Below, piece by piece: positions 8,898-19,256 of a stretch of DNA of 64,000 nucleotides (its first letter is position 1; every line of letters starts with the position of its first letter). The notes below the pieces were generated by a model. The model did not search any database. It was not told the origin of the DNA and saw nothing but the letters and a program-made list of their open reading frames with translations. Made by a program: the position numbers and the translations under genes. The stretch spans positions 124,001-188,000 of the forward strand of contig CANMTR010000002.1 of assembly GCA_947500825.1 (NCBI GenBank), written 5' to 3'. This stretch comes from an uncultured Paracoccaceae bacterium. GTDB lineage: Bacteria > Pseudomonadota > Alphaproteobacteria > Rhodobacterales > Rhodobacteraceae.

Positions 8898-8918
8898 AGC
8901 CGGCCGCGCCGCCCGCTC

Positions 8919-9535
8919 TCAGCCCAGGGCGGCGGACAGCGTCTTGAGGCCGGCGGGCGAGACGATATCCGCCGACAGGATCGGCTGCGGGCCGACCTCC
9001 AGCGCGAGACCGGGCGTTCCCGCGAGGAGGGGCCAGGCGGCGCGAATGTCGCCCATGCGGGGATGGACGAGGCGCAGGCGCTGGAGCTTCAGGCCGCTGT
9101 CGGGAAGGCCCTGGGCGGCCATCGCACCCTGCCACGAGATGAGCGCGGGCATCACCCCGTCGAAGGGCAGATCGCCCGAGGGCGGCACGGTCATCTGCCA
9201 CGACAAGTCGTCCCGCGTGAAGGCGAGCTTCTCGCCCATGCCCATGGGCGCCTCCGCGAGGGCACGGCCCATGTCGTCGGGCCGGGCCACCCAGAAGGCC
9301 AGGCGCGGCCCTTTCGGCGGCCGGTCCAGCCCGAACCAGCGCGGCCGCCCGGGCGGAGCCGCGTCGGGGTCCACCGCGATCACCTCCAGATAGCTGTCGC
9401 CCAGGGACAGGAGGCGGTTGTGGGTGCCCATGGCGGAATGTGTCCCGCCGGGCTGGGGCGCGACGCCCAAGGCCTCGCGGACGGCGGCGGCGCCGGTGTC
9501 GAGGTCGGGCGCAGTGACGACGATGTGGTCAATCT

Positions 9536-9539
<4 letters not shown>
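8919..9539 (-). CDS. VOC family (glyoxalase-like) protein
   Basis: The 206-aa protein begins [20 protein letters not shown], the usual start of a vicinal oxygen chelate domain, and has a second half with LISWQGAM and LALEVGPQP, consistent with a Glyoxalase_3-type fold. The start codon overlaps the stop of mcm (ATGA at 9536-9539), so translation is coupled to methylmalonyl-CoA mutase. Methylmalonyl-CoA epimerase is also a VOC protein but is shorter (about 135 aa) and begins differently, so I do not call it that. Substrate unknown. Confidence 0.78.
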
Positions 9540-11668
<2,129 letters not shown>

Positions 11669-11682
11669 CAGACGCTCTCCTC

Positions 11683-11706
11683 TTGTCGTGATCCGGACCG
11701 CGACAA
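11683..11706. repeat. Inverted repeat upstream of mcm
   Basis: TTGTCG at 11683-11688 and CGACAA at 11701-11706 form a perfect 6-bp inverted repeat with 12-nt spacing, 15 bp upstream of the mcm start in the divergent intergenic region. It could be a regulator site; nothing else supports that. Confidence 0.35.
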
Positions 11707-11747
11707 CGCGTGCCGCCTCGAGACTACATACTCTGCGCGGGGCCGCC

Positions 11748-11753
11748 TATATC
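11748..11753 (+). promoter_or_regulatory. Candidate -10 box of a leaderless DUF4174 mRNA
   Basis: TATATC at 11748-11753 is a good -10 hexamer and ends 7 nt before the ATG at 11761, so transcription would begin at the start codon. The -35 region is poor. Confidence 0.4.
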
Positions 11754-11760
11754 ATGGGGC

Positions 11761-12234
11761 ATGACCGCGATCCGCACCCTTTCCCTCACCGCGTTCCTAA
11801 TGGCACTCGGAGGACTTGTCCCGGTGTTAGCGCAAGAAACGTCCGACCCGCCCGCCGTGGAGCGCTGGCGCGACGACCCGACCACCGTGTTCGAGGCGAG
11901 CGAGGTGGATCTGCAGGATTTCCTCTGGATCGCCCGGCCGGTGGTGATTTTCGCCGAGGCCCCCCAGGTGCCGGCCTTCCAGGAGCAGATGGGCTACATT
12001 GCCGAGGACATGGACCAACTGGCGCGCCGCGACGTGGTGGTGGTGACTGATACCGACCCCGCCGCCATGAGCGAGGTGCGCGAGCAGCTGCGTCCGCGCG
12101 GCTTCCAGTTGACGCTGATGGGCAAGGACGGCGGCGTGAAGCTGAGAAAGCCGCTCCCGTGGCAGGTGCGGGAGCTGACGCGCTCCATCGACAAGATGCC
12201 CATGCGCCAGCGCGAGATGGGCGGGGGAAGCTGA
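11761..12234 (+). CDS. DUF4174 domain protein, exported
   Basis: The 157-aa product carries a signal peptide (MTAIRTLSLTAFLMALGG... ending VLAQE at about residue 21). The mature domain has LQDFLWIARPVVIFAEAP, QLARRDVVVVTDTDP and FQLTLMGKDGGVKLRKPLPW, the pattern of DUF4174, a thioredoxin-like fold without catalytic cysteines here. It is probably periplasmic; function unknown. ATG at 11761 is chosen because the residues before it are not signal-like and a -10 box ends 7 nt upstream. Confidence 0.82.
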   Translation: MTAIRTLSLTAFLMALGGLVPVLAQETSDPPAVERWRDDPTTVFEASEVDLQDFLWIARPVVIFAEAPQVPAFQEQMGYIAEDMDQLARRDVVVVTDTDPAAMSEVREQLRPRGFQLTLMGKDGGVKLRKPLPWQVRELTRSIDKMPMRQREMGGGS

Positions 12235-12259
12235 TCCGCCGGGGGCGGGCCCGTATCCG

Positions 12260-12288
12260 TTGCGCGCAGGCCCGCCCGCGCCTATATT
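12260..12288 (+). promoter_or_regulatory. Strong candidate promoter of a tiny ORF or small RNA
   Basis: TTGCGC (12260-12265), a 17-nt spacer and TATATT (12283-12288) make one of the best promoter matches in the window. It points into 12295 onward, where the only open frame is the 22-codon ORF at 12313. Confidence 0.6.
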
Positions 12289-12312
12289 GAAGGCATGGGA
12301 AGGGAGACGACC

Positions 12313-12381
12313 ATGCCCCAGCGCGATACCTACGCTCCGCGACCGATCACCGGCCGGACGGGCCCCCGCCCCGGCTACTGA
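12313..12381 (+). CDS. Putative 22-aa small protein or leader peptide
   Basis: ATG at 12313 opens a 22-codon frame (MPQRDTYAPRPITGRTGPRP, then GY) preceded by AAGGGAG at 7 nt spacing and by a strong promoter at 12260-12288. The peptide is basic and proline-rich. Its 3' half overlaps, antisense, the last codons of the membrane protein gene at 12347-13027. I do not recognise it. It may be a real small protein, or the promoter may drive an antisense RNA. Conservation of the peptide in related genomes would decide. Confidence 0.45.
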   Translation: MPQRDTYAPRPITGRTGPRPGY

Positions 12382-13027
12382 TCCGCGAGGTCATCTCGGC
12401 GATCTCGCGCCCCAGTTCGGGCGCACGCCGCCTCAGGATGTCCGCGTCCCGCTCGGCCAGGGCGGCCTCTATCTGGCGCACCCTCTCGGCCCCGCCCGAC
12501 AGGAACCCCCCCATCATCAGCATCGCGTCGCGCCCAAGGACCAGCGCCTCGGCCTTCATGGCGACGTAGTCCTCGTAGACGCGCGCCGCCCGTTCGGCGC
12601 CCAGGCGCGCCTTGTCGAGCCCGCGCAGGTCGCGGATCATCGTCTCGATCGCCACGAGCTGCGAATAGTAGATCGCCACCGGGTCCACCACGGCGCGGGG
12701 CAGGACGTGGATGTCGCTGACGATGGCGGAGAAGATCGTCCGGTTGCGCTCGTGCGGGATCAGCGGAAAGAAATCCGGCTCAGTCCGGATGCGCGCCGCC
12801 ATCTCGCGCGCGTAAGGGGGGGCCGTGCGCTCGGCGAAGCCGTCGCGTTCCAGCACCGCCACATGGGCGCGGATCTCGGCATAGATGGCGCGCTGCACGT
12901 CGTTGACGCGGTCCCGGCGCAGGCGGTCCTGATGGCGGCGCGACTGCCAGCCGTTCACCAGCCACCCCATGGCCACGAACAGGCCGGCGATGACCGCCTG
13001 CCAGATGCGGGGATCGACATCGGTCAT
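12347..13027 (-). CDS. Hypothetical protein with one N-terminal membrane helix
   Basis: The 226-aa protein has a single hydrophobic segment (about residues 9-25, WQAVIAGLFVAMGWLVNGW) followed by a basic stretch and a long, mostly helical, charged cytoplasmic part. No catalytic motif is apparent. It begins 10 bp after the pccA stop on the same strand, so it is probably co-transcribed with pccA. No clear ribosome binding site is seen. Function unknown. Confidence 0.65.
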   Translation of the reverse strand: MTDVDPRIWQAVIAGLFVAMGWLVNGWQSRRHQDRLRRDRVNDVQRAIYAEIRAHVAVLERDGFAERTAPPYAREMAARIRTEPDFFPLIPHERNRTIFSAIVSDIHVLPRAVVDPVAIYYSQLVAIETMIRDLRGLDKARLGAERAARVYEDYVAMKAEALVLGRDAMLMMGGFLSGGAERVRQIEAALAERDADILRRRAPELGREIAEMTSRISSRGGGPSGR

Positions 13028-13037
13028 CGCGGCCGCG

Positions 13038-15098
13038 TCACTCGAACTCCATGATCACCTCGTCCACGGCGAGGCTGTCGCCCTCGCCCGCGTTGATCTT
13101 CGTCACCCGCGCCTTGCGCTCGGCGCGCAGGATGTTCTCCATCTTCATGGCCTCGACGGTGCACAGGGCCTGGCCCTGCTGCACCTCGTCGCCCTTCTCC
13201 ACGTGGAGCTTCACCACCAGCCCCGGCATCGGGCACAGGAGCAGCCTGGAGGTGTCGGCTTCCTCCTTCTCGGGCATGTGGGCGACAAGCTCGGCCTGGC
13301 GGGGGGAATAGACGCGCACGGGCATGTCGGCGCCGCGGGTGCGGATGCGAAAGCCCCCCGTCAGGCGCCCGACCTTCAGGACCAGGGGCGCGCCGTCCAC
13401 CTCCAGCCGGGCGAGCGGGTCGCCCGGGCACCAGTCTGAGGTCACGCGCAGGGACCGGCCATCCGCCAGCTTCACGGTCGCGCCGTCCCGGTCGGCCGCG
13501 ACGGTGACGGGGATCTCGCGGCTTTGGGCGATCACCACCCAGTCGTCGCCGACCTTGCGCTCGTGGTTGTCCATCCGCCCCGAGATGCGGGTGCGGCGGA
13601 TCTCCACCACCCGATTCATGGCGGCCGCGGCCGCGGCGACGCGGTCGAGCTCCTTCGCGGGCAGTTCGACGCCATCGAACCCGTCCGGATATTCCTCGCC
13701 GATGAAGGCGGTCGTCATCTCTCCGGCGGCGAATTTGGGGTGGTCCATCACCGCCGACAGGAAGGGCAGGTTGTGCCCGATCCCCTCCACCTCGAACCGG
13801 TCGAGCGCCAGGCGCATGGCCTCGAGCGCGGTGTCGCGGTCGGGACCCCAGGTGCAGAGCTTGGCGATCATCGGGTCGTAGTACATCGAGATCTCGCCGC
13901 CCTCGAAGACGCCGGTATCGTTGCGGGTCGCGGTCGCGGCCCGGGGGGTCTCGCCGCCCTCCGCGCGAGGCAGCCACTTGCCGGTCTCGCGCATGGGGCC
14001 GGCCGCCTGCTCGGCCGGCGGGCGGTAGCGCGTCAGCCGGCCGATGGAGGGCAGGAAGCCGCGATAGGGGTCCTCGGCATAGAGACGGCTCTCCATCGCC
14101 CAGCCGGTCAGGGTCACGTCCCCTTGGGTCAGCGACAGCCGCTCGCCGGCGGCGACGCGGATCATCTGCTCCACCAGGTCGATGCCGGTGATCAGCTCGG
14201 TCACCGGGTGCTCCACCTGCAGGCGGGTGTTCATCTCCAGGAAGTAGAAGTTGCGCTCGCCGTCGACGATGAACTCCACCGTGCCGGCGGAGGTGTAGCC
14301 CACCGCCTGGGCAAGGGCGACGGCCTGCTCGCCCATGGCCTTGCGCGTGGCCACGTCGAGGAAGGGGGACGGCGCCTCCTCGATGACCTTCTGGTTGCGC
14401 CGCTGGATCGAGCATTCCCGCTCGCCCAGGTAGAGGCAGGTGCCGTGACCGTCGGCCAGGACCTGGATCTCGATATGGCGCGGCTGGGTCACGAACTTCT
14501 CGATGAAGATCCGGTCGTCGCCGAAGGAGTTGGCGGCCTCGGATTTCGACGACTGGAAGCCCTCCCGCGCCTCGGCCTCGTCCCAGGCGATGCGCATGCC
14601 CTTGCCGCCCCCCCCGGCACTGGCCTTGATCATCACCGGGTAGCCGATGCCTTGCGCGATGCGAACGGCCTCGTCGGCATCCTCGATCAGGCCCATATGG
14701 CCGGGCACGGTGGAGACGCCCGCCTCGCCCGCGAGCTTCTTGGAGGTGATCTTGTCGCCCATGGCCTCGATCGCGTGCCGGGGCGGGCCGATGAAGGCGA
14801 TCCCCGCCTCCTCGAGCGCGGCGGCGAATTTCGGGTTCTCCGACAGGAAGCCGTAGCCCGGGTGCACGGCCTGGGCGCCACTTTCGCGGATCGCGGCCAT
14901 CACCTTGTCGATCACGATATAGGACTGGTTGGCCTGGGCGGGGCCGATATGGATCGCCTCGTCGGCCATCGCCACGTGGAGCGCGTTCCGGTCCGCGTCG
15001 GAATAGACGGCGACTGTGGCGATCCCCATGCGGCGGGCGGTCTTTATCACGCGGCAGGCGATCTCGCCGCGATTGGCGATCAGGATCTTGTCGAACAT
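13038..15098 (-). CDS. pccA: Propionyl-CoA carboxylase alpha subunit (biotin carboxylase and biotin carrier)
   Basis: Carboxylates biotin and, with PccB, turns propionyl-CoA into methylmalonyl-CoA. The 686-aa protein starts MFDKILIANRGEIACRVIKTA. The biotin carboxylase and ATP-grasp region covers about 1-450, with ASAGGGGKGMR, EKFVTQPRHIEIQV and EMNTRLQVEHPVTE. A linker domain and a biotinyl domain follow, with the biotin Lys at about 652 in EAMKMEN. It is full length. Neighbours pccB, mcm and small lipoproteins match the arrangement in other Rhodobacteraceae and support propionyl-CoA as the substrate. Confidence 0.94.
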   Translation of the reverse strand: MFDKILIANRGEIACRVIKTARRMGIATVAVYSDADRNALHVAMADEAIHIGPAQANQSYIVIDKVMAAIRESGAQAVHPGYGFLSENPKFAAALEEAGIAFIGPPRHAIEAMGDKITSKKLAGEAGVSTVPGHMGLIEDADEAVRIAQGIGYPVMIKASAGGGGKGMRIAWDEAEAREGFQSSKSEAANSFGDDRIFIEKFVTQPRHIEIQVLADGHGTCLYLGERECSIQRRNQKVIEEAPSPFLDVATRKAMGEQAVALAQAVGYTSAGTVEFIVDGERNFYFLEMNTRLQVEHPVTELITGIDLVEQMIRVAAGERLSLTQGDVTLTGWAMESRLYAEDPYRGFLPSIGRLTRYRPPAEQAAGPMRETGKWLPRAEGGETPRAATATRNDTGVFEGGEISMYYDPMIAKLCTWGPDRDTALEAMRLALDRFEVEGIGHNLPFLSAVMDHPKFAAGEMTTAFIGEEYPDGFDGVELPAKELDRVAAAAAAMNRVVEIRRTRISGRMDNHERKVGDDWVVIAQSREIPVTVAADRDGATVKLADGRSLRVTSDWCPGDPLARLEVDGAPLVLKVGRLTGGFRIRTRGADMPVRVYSPRQAELVAHMPEKEEADTSRLLLCPMPGLVVKLHVEKGDEVQQGQALCTVEAMKMENILRAERKARVTKINAGEGDSLAVDEVIMEFE

Positions 15099-15108
15099 CG
15101 GGAGATCC

Positions 15109-15288
15109 TCAGCGAGGGCACAGTTCCGGCACGACGCCCTTGCAGGGGTCGTCTGGGGCGTATTGCGGCGTTCCCGACAAATAGGGCTGATCGCCGCCCA
15201 CGGTGATCACGCGGTCGGTCGGCTGGCAGGCCCCGGCCGCCAGCGTCATGACGGCCGCCGCGGCGGCGCGTCTGGGAACGGATATCAT
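15109..15288 (-). CDS. Small lipoprotein in the pcc cluster
   Basis: The 59-aa precursor has an N-terminal signal with lipobox LAAGAC (Cys at residue 21), leaving a mature peptide of about 39 residues with two further cysteines (DPCKGVVPELC) that could form a disulfide. ATG at 15288 follows GGAGGG, which is paired inside a hairpin at 15294-15315. It ends 10 bp before pccA on the same strand. Small lipoproteins at this place are usual in Rhodobacteraceae; function unknown. Confidence 0.75.
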   Translation of the reverse strand: MISVPRRAAAAAVMTLAAGACQPTDRVITVGGDQPYLSGTPQYAPDDPCKGVVPELCPR

Positions 15289-15293
15289 GAATG

Positions 15294-15315
15294 CCCTCCG
15301 GATTTTTCCGAAGGG
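15294..15315 (-). promoter_or_regulatory. Hairpin masking the lipoprotein ribosome binding site
   Basis: On the minus-strand mRNA CCCUUCGG pairs with CCGGAGGG across a 6-nt AAAAAU loop, with 7 Watson-Crick pairs and one G-U pair. The 3' arm is the ribosome binding site, 5 nt before the ATG at 15288. Confidence 0.5.
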
Positions 15316-15400
15316 TGATGCCACCCCCGGCGACGGGGCACAATCCTTCGCATCGAAAATTGCGCGCAGATGGGGGGTTGAGGACACGAAACGTCGCGAC

Positions 15401-15444
15401 GCCCCCATTCGCGGGCCGATCCAGCCCGGCCCGCGAATGGGGGC
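15401..15444. repeat. 17-bp perfect inverted repeat in an intergenic region
   Basis: The arm at 15401-15417 (GCCCCCATTCGCGGGCC) has its exact complement at 15428-15444, with a 10-nt loop. Neither side has a T-run. It lies in a 288-bp gap without genes (15289-15576), 112 bp upstream of the lipoprotein gene. It may be a REP/MITE-like palindromic unit, a factor-assisted terminator or part of a structured RNA. Confidence 0.8.
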
Positions 15445-15576
15445 CGGGCCGGTCCGATGCGGGGTACGTCCCATCGACGGCCAAAATCGCGGCCCGGAGA
15501 TGACAGTAGGATGGGCGCGCGAAGTTTCACCCGCCGGCAAAGGCGCCCGGCTCCTTTCCGCCGACGGGGCGCGGGC

Positions 15577-15924
15577 CTAGCCGCCGAGCGCCTCGGGAAA
15601 GGCAGCGCGCGCGGCACGCTCGTCCACGCGCAGGAGCGCCTCGTAGCTCTCGGGGTCGAACGGGTCTTCGGCGGCGACGACCTCGCGACCGAAGAGCCAG
15701 GAAAGCCGGCCCGCATCGAGGTTGCCGCGCTCGAAGGGCGCGTCGCCGAACTGCTCCCACAGGGCAGCGAGGAACGCCTCGTCCGCGATCCGGTCGGCGG
15801 GCCGCCGGTCGCGGTAGCGTTCCCGCACGACGATCCGCGCGGCCCCCTTGGGATTGCCCCGGCGAATGGTGAACTGGAAATCCGATCCCGGCAGCCGGCC
15901 GGGGAACCCGCGATGCTTGATCAT
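15577..15924 (-). CDS. Hypothetical cytoplasmic protein
   Basis: The 115-aa product starts MIKHRGFPGRLPGSDFQFTI, has no signal or membrane segment, and is rich in Arg, Asp and Glu. Codon use and composition match the neighbours. ATG at 15924 is chosen as the first plausible methionine; a ten-codon longer form from 15954 is possible. It sits between two lipoprotein genes on the same strand. I recognise no domain. Confidence 0.55.
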   Translation of the reverse strand: MIKHRGFPGRLPGSDFQFTIRRGNPKGAARIVVRERYRDRRPADRIADEAFLAALWEQFGDAPFERGNLDAGRLSWLFGREVVAAEDPFDPESYEALLRVDERAARAAFPEALGG

Positions 15925-15975
15925 GGTGCCTCGTGGAGGCGGACGCACCCGCACGCGGGCCGTCCGCCCATGCCA

Positions 15976-16122
15976 TCAGTACTTGCTGTAGGTGGGTTCG
16001 GCCTGGATCGGCGCCGCCGGCTCGGAATAGGTCATGGGCGCCTGGGGCTCTTGCCGGGCGCAGGCCGCGACGACGGTCAGAAGGCCCAGTCCAAAGACGA
16101 TCTTGGCAGAATTCGACATCAT
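15976..16122 (-). CDS. Small lipoprotein ending in a tyrosine-rich tail
   Basis: The 48-aa precursor has a hydrophobic signal and lipobox VVAAC (Cys at residue 21), leaving a mature peptide of 28 residues ending AEPTYSKY. The same layout (lipobox, acidic or proline linker, EPTY-K end) is familiar from small conserved lipoproteins of Rhodobacteraceae. Two adjacent ATG codons at 16122 and 16119 are possible starts. Function unknown. Confidence 0.68.
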   Translation of the reverse strand: MMSNSAKIVFGLGLLTVVAACARQEPQAPMTYSEPAAPIQAEPTYSKY

Positions 16123-16435
16123 GTGCTCCGTTGGATCGGGCGCGGACCTCCCGCGCCCCTTGGGGACGAACCGCGCAACTCGCGGGCTCGCCGCCGACCA
16201 TAGGGCCATCCGCCCCACGGGGAAGAGCCCACGACGCCTCGCGTCGTCAGGGAAGGCGGGCGATCGGGGCCGCCCGGTCGAAAAGGCGGCCCTCATTGCG
16301 CCCCTGCACCGCGCGGAGCAGCCCGCGCGGCCGAGCCCTGCGCCTGCGGCATGTCCCCCGGACATGGCCAAGGGGACGGCCCGGGCGAGGCGATCGGCGT
16401 CCTCCGGCTCCGGATCGCCCCTTCCTCGGCTCGCC
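16123..16435. other. 313-bp intergenic stretch with two inverted repeats
   Basis: No convincing gene lies here. An 8-bp perfect stem (GGGCCGCC at 16267-16274 with 16285-16292, 10-nt loop) and a 7-bp inverted repeat (GGCGATC at 16389-16395 with 16413-16419) lie downstream of the VPLPA-CTERM gene. Either may end its transcript, although neither has a T-run. Confidence 0.5.
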
Positions 16436-17365
16436 TCAGCCGCGGCGGCGGCGGCCCGTGGCGCCCAGCGCGCCCAGTCCGCCCAGCAGCATCAGCGCCG
16501 AGGCCGGCAGCGGGATCGGCGCCGGGGTCTCGGGGTCGGGCGTGGGCGTCACCGGCGTCATCGGGACGCCCGTTCCGAACATGGTCGAGGTGATGTAGGT
16601 GGCGCTGCCGCCCGCGGCGATGGCGAACTCGTTGCGCAGGGTCAGCTTCACGTCGAAGGCCTGGTCGACGATGCCGTCGCCGTCGGTGTCGCCCTGCACC
16701 TCGTTGCCCAGGGGCGCGTTCACGAAGAAGTCGTCGGACACGCGGTAGCGGTCCTGCTCGGGCGCGGTTCCGCCCTCGGCGTCGATCCCCAGGAACACGT
16801 TGTCGGGGCCCGGCGCGCCGGGGACGTCGCTCTGGTAGAGGATCGTGCGGCCGTCGCGCTCGATGACACCGCCGCCGTCGCCCACCGGGGTGTCGGTGAG
16901 GAACAGCTCGCCGTCGAGATAGCGGTAGAGATCAAACCGCGCCGCCTCGGCGGAGAGGTTCTCGATGGCGAATTGCTGGGTCAGGGCCGATCCGACCCGC
17001 TGGTCGCCCTCGGAGGTGTCGGCCAATGTCTGGGTGAGCGTGACCCGCAGGTCGCCCAGGTCGAACCGGGTCACCGCCTCGGAGGCGGACTGGCGCACGA
17101 GTTCGAAGTCGGATTCGGTGAGCTCGGAATCGAGGTCGACGATGTCGCCCCCGCGATCGGCGGCCACGTAGGACTGGAAGACCACGTTGCCGGCGGAGAT
17201 CTCGCCCACCGGATCGAACACGGCGCCGAACAGGAAGCCGAATTCGCTCGCCTCGACGGAGACGTTGCCGTCGCCGGTTCCGTTGGTCAGGGTAAGCGCC
17301 AAGGCGGGCGCGGCGAGAAGCGGCAGAACAGCCGCCGACAGGGCCAGGGAAGAACTGGGTTTCAT
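16436..17365 (-). CDS. VPLPA-CTERM sorting domain protein, secreted
   Basis: The 309-aa protein has an N-terminal signal peptide (MKPSSSLALSAAVLPLLAAP). The body is acidic and beta-rich, with a DTDGDGIVDQ calcium-type motif. The C-terminus has PIPLPASALMLLGGLGALGA followed by RRRRG, a PEP-CTERM type signal of the VPLPA class. Such proteins are processed by an exosortase/archaeosortase-like enzyme (XrtH or related) and linked to exopolysaccharide or the cell surface; no such enzyme is encoded in the window. ATG at 17365 follows GGAGAC. The body is unlike families I know. Confidence 0.82.
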   Translation of the reverse strand: MKPSSSLALSAAVLPLLAAPALALTLTNGTGDGNVSVEASEFGFLFGAVFDPVGEISAGNVVFQSYVAADRGGDIVDLDSELTESDFELVRQSASEAVTRFDLGDLRVTLTQTLADTSEGDQRVGSALTQQFAIENLSAEAARFDLYRYLDGELFLTDTPVGDGGGVIERDGRTILYQSDVPGAPGPDNVFLGIDAEGGTAPEQDRYRVSDDFFVNAPLGNEVQGDTDGDGIVDQAFDVKLTLRNEFAIAAGGSATYITSTMFGTGVPMTPVTPTPDPETPAPIPLPASALMLLGGLGALGATGRRRRG

Positions 17366-17576
17366 TACCGTCTCCGGACTTGAATCAAAAATACCGGCCA
17401 CCTCAATCAACCGGAAATCGAATTTTTCCGGGCCGGTCGCGGCATTCCGACATCCGGATCACCGCGTTGCATTTTTTCTAGCGACATTAACCACGCGATC
17501 AAGGCAATTCGCGGCCGCATTGTTGCGCGATCGCGGCTTCACCGGGGCGTCGTTTCCTCAACGTCGCCAAAGGCTT

Positions 17577-19109
17577 CTACAATGGAATATTGTCGTGCTT
17601 CTTCCACGGATTCTCGAGTTTCTTCGACCGGAGCGAGGCGAAGGCCCGGCACACCCGACGCCGGGTGGAATGGGGCATGATCACCTCGTCGATGAACCCC
17701 CGTTCGGCCGCCTTGAACGGATTGGCGAAGTTCTCCTCGTATTCCCTGGTCCGCTCGGCGAGGCGGCCGGGATCGCCGCGCTCGGAGCGATAGAGGATCT
17801 CGGTCGCCCCCTTGGCGCCCATCACCGCGATCTCGGCCGTGGGCCAGGCGTAGTTGAAATCGCCCCGCAGATGCTTGGACGACATCACGTCGTAGGCCCC
17901 GCCATAGGCCTTGCGGGTGATCACCGTCACCTTGGGCACCGTCGCCTCGCCGTAGGCGAAGAGGAGCTTCGCGCCGTGCTTGATGACCCCGCCGAACTCC
18001 TGGCCCGTGCCGGGCAGGAAGCCGGGCACGTCCACCAGGGTCAGGATCGGGATCTCGAAGGCATCGCAGAAGCGCACGAAGCGCGCGGCCTTGCGGCTCG
18101 AATCGATGTCGAGGCAGCCGGCGAGCACCATGGGCTGGTTGGCCACGACGCCCACGGTGCGCCCCTCGAGCCGGACGAAGCCGGTCAGGATGTTCTTGGC
18201 GAACATCTCCTGGATCTCGTAGAAGGCGCCCTCGTCGGCGATCTTGGAGATCACCTCCTTCATGTCGTAGGGCATGTTGGGGTTGTCGGGGATCACGGTG
18301 TCGAGGCTGCCCTCCACCCGGTCCGAGCGGTCGAAGAAGGGCCTCACGGGCACGCCCGAGCGGTTCGACTGCGGCAGCAGGTCCACCAGGCGGCGTACCT
18401 CGATCAGGGCCTCCACGTCGTTCTCGAAGGCCGCGTCGGCCACGCTCGACTTGCGGGTATGGGTGGCGGCGCCGCCCAGCTCCTCGGCGGTGACGACCTC
18501 GTTGGTCACGGTCTTCACCACGTCGGGGCCGGTGACGAACATGTACGACGATTCCTTCACCATGAAGATGAAGTCCGTCATCGCCGGCGAATAGACGGCG
18601 CCCCCCGCGCAGGGGCCCATGATGACGCTGATCTGCGGGATGACGCCGCTGGCCATGACGTTGCGCTGGAACACCTCGGCGTAGCCGGCGAGGCTCGCCA
18701 CCCCCTCCTGGATGCGCGCGCCGCCCGAATCGTTGAGCCCGATGACGGGCGCGCCGTTCTGCATCGCCATGTCCATGACCTTGCAGATCTTCTGGGCGTG
18801 GGTCTCCGACAGGGAGCCGCCCAGCACCGTGAAGTCCTGGGAGAAGACATAGACCTGGCGGCCGTTGATCGTGCCCCAGCCGGTGACCACCCCGTCGCCG
18901 GGGACCTTGTTGTCGGCCATCTCGAAATCCGTGGCCCGGTGGGTCACGAACATGTCGAACTCCTCGAACGAGCCGTCGTCGAGCAGAAGGTCCAGCCGCT
19001 CGCGCGCGGTCAGCTTGCCCTTGCCGTGCTGGGCGGCGATGCGCTGCTCGCCGCCGCCCATCCGCGCGATGCCGCGCCGCTCTTCGAGTTGCTCGAGAAT
19101 GTCCTTCAT
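17577..19109 (-). CDS. pccB: Propionyl-CoA carboxylase beta subunit
   Basis: The carboxyltransferase that moves CO2 from biotin of PccA to propionyl-CoA. The 510-aa protein starts [20 protein letters not shown] and shows [20 protein letters not shown], the first oxyanion-hole region ([30 protein letters not shown]) and the C-terminal half ([44 protein letters not shown]). It is full length. ATG at 19109 matches the family start. It is the first gene of the pccB...pccA...mcm series. Confidence 0.95.
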   Translation of the reverse strand: MKDILEQLEERRGIARMGGGEQRIAAQHGKGKLTARERLDLLLDDGSFEEFDMFVTHRATDFEMADNKVPGDGVVTGWGTINGRQVYVFSQDFTVLGGSLSETHAQKICKVMDMAMQNGAPVIGLNDSGGARIQEGVASLAGYAEVFQRNVMASGVIPQISVIMGPCAGGAVYSPAMTDFIFMVKESSYMFVTGPDVVKTVTNEVVTAEELGGAATHTRKSSVADAAFENDVEALIEVRRLVDLLPQSNRSGVPVRPFFDRSDRVEGSLDTVIPDNPNMPYDMKEVISKIADEGAFYEIQEMFAKNILTGFVRLEGRTVGVVANQPMVLAGCLDIDSSRKAARFVRFCDAFEIPILTLVDVPGFLPGTGQEFGGVIKHGAKLLFAYGEATVPKVTVITRKAYGGAYDVMSSKHLRGDFNYAWPTAEIAVMGAKGATEILYRSERGDPGRLAERTREYEENFANPFKAAERGFIDEVIMPHSTRRRVCRAFASLRSKKLENPWKKHDNIPL

Positions 19110-19221
19110 GGAGCCGTCCCTTCGATCGTTTCGCCGCCCGCGGCCTCGGCGCAACATACGGACGCAGGCCCCCGCCCGAAAGGGCGAAATCCTCGTTCTC
19201 GCAAACCCTTGCAGCGCTGCA

Positions 19222-19250
19222 TGGACGCTCCTCTCCGGCCGGGATAGCTA
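19222..19250 (+). promoter_or_regulatory. Candidate leaderless promoter of the MFS gene
   Basis: TGGACG (19222-19227), a 17-nt spacer and TAGCTA (19245-19250) are followed after 6 nt by the ATG at 19257, so the mRNA would start at or next to the start codon. Confidence 0.42.
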
Positions 19251-19256
19251 GAGGCC

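Noticed and set aside
11669-11760. Cobalamin riboswitch before methylmalonyl-CoA mutase
   Set aside because: The intergenic region is under 100 bp and lacks any B12-box-like sequence.
17546-17568. Hairpin after pccB as terminator
   Set aside because: The stem has a central mismatch and is not followed by T residues in the direction of pccB transcription.
19198-19215. PccR-like half sites (CTCGCAAA and CTTGCAGC) upstream of pccB
   Set aside because: Each half has three or two mismatches to TTTGCAAA and the spacing of 2 nt is not that reported for PccR as I recall it. It is too weak to call.
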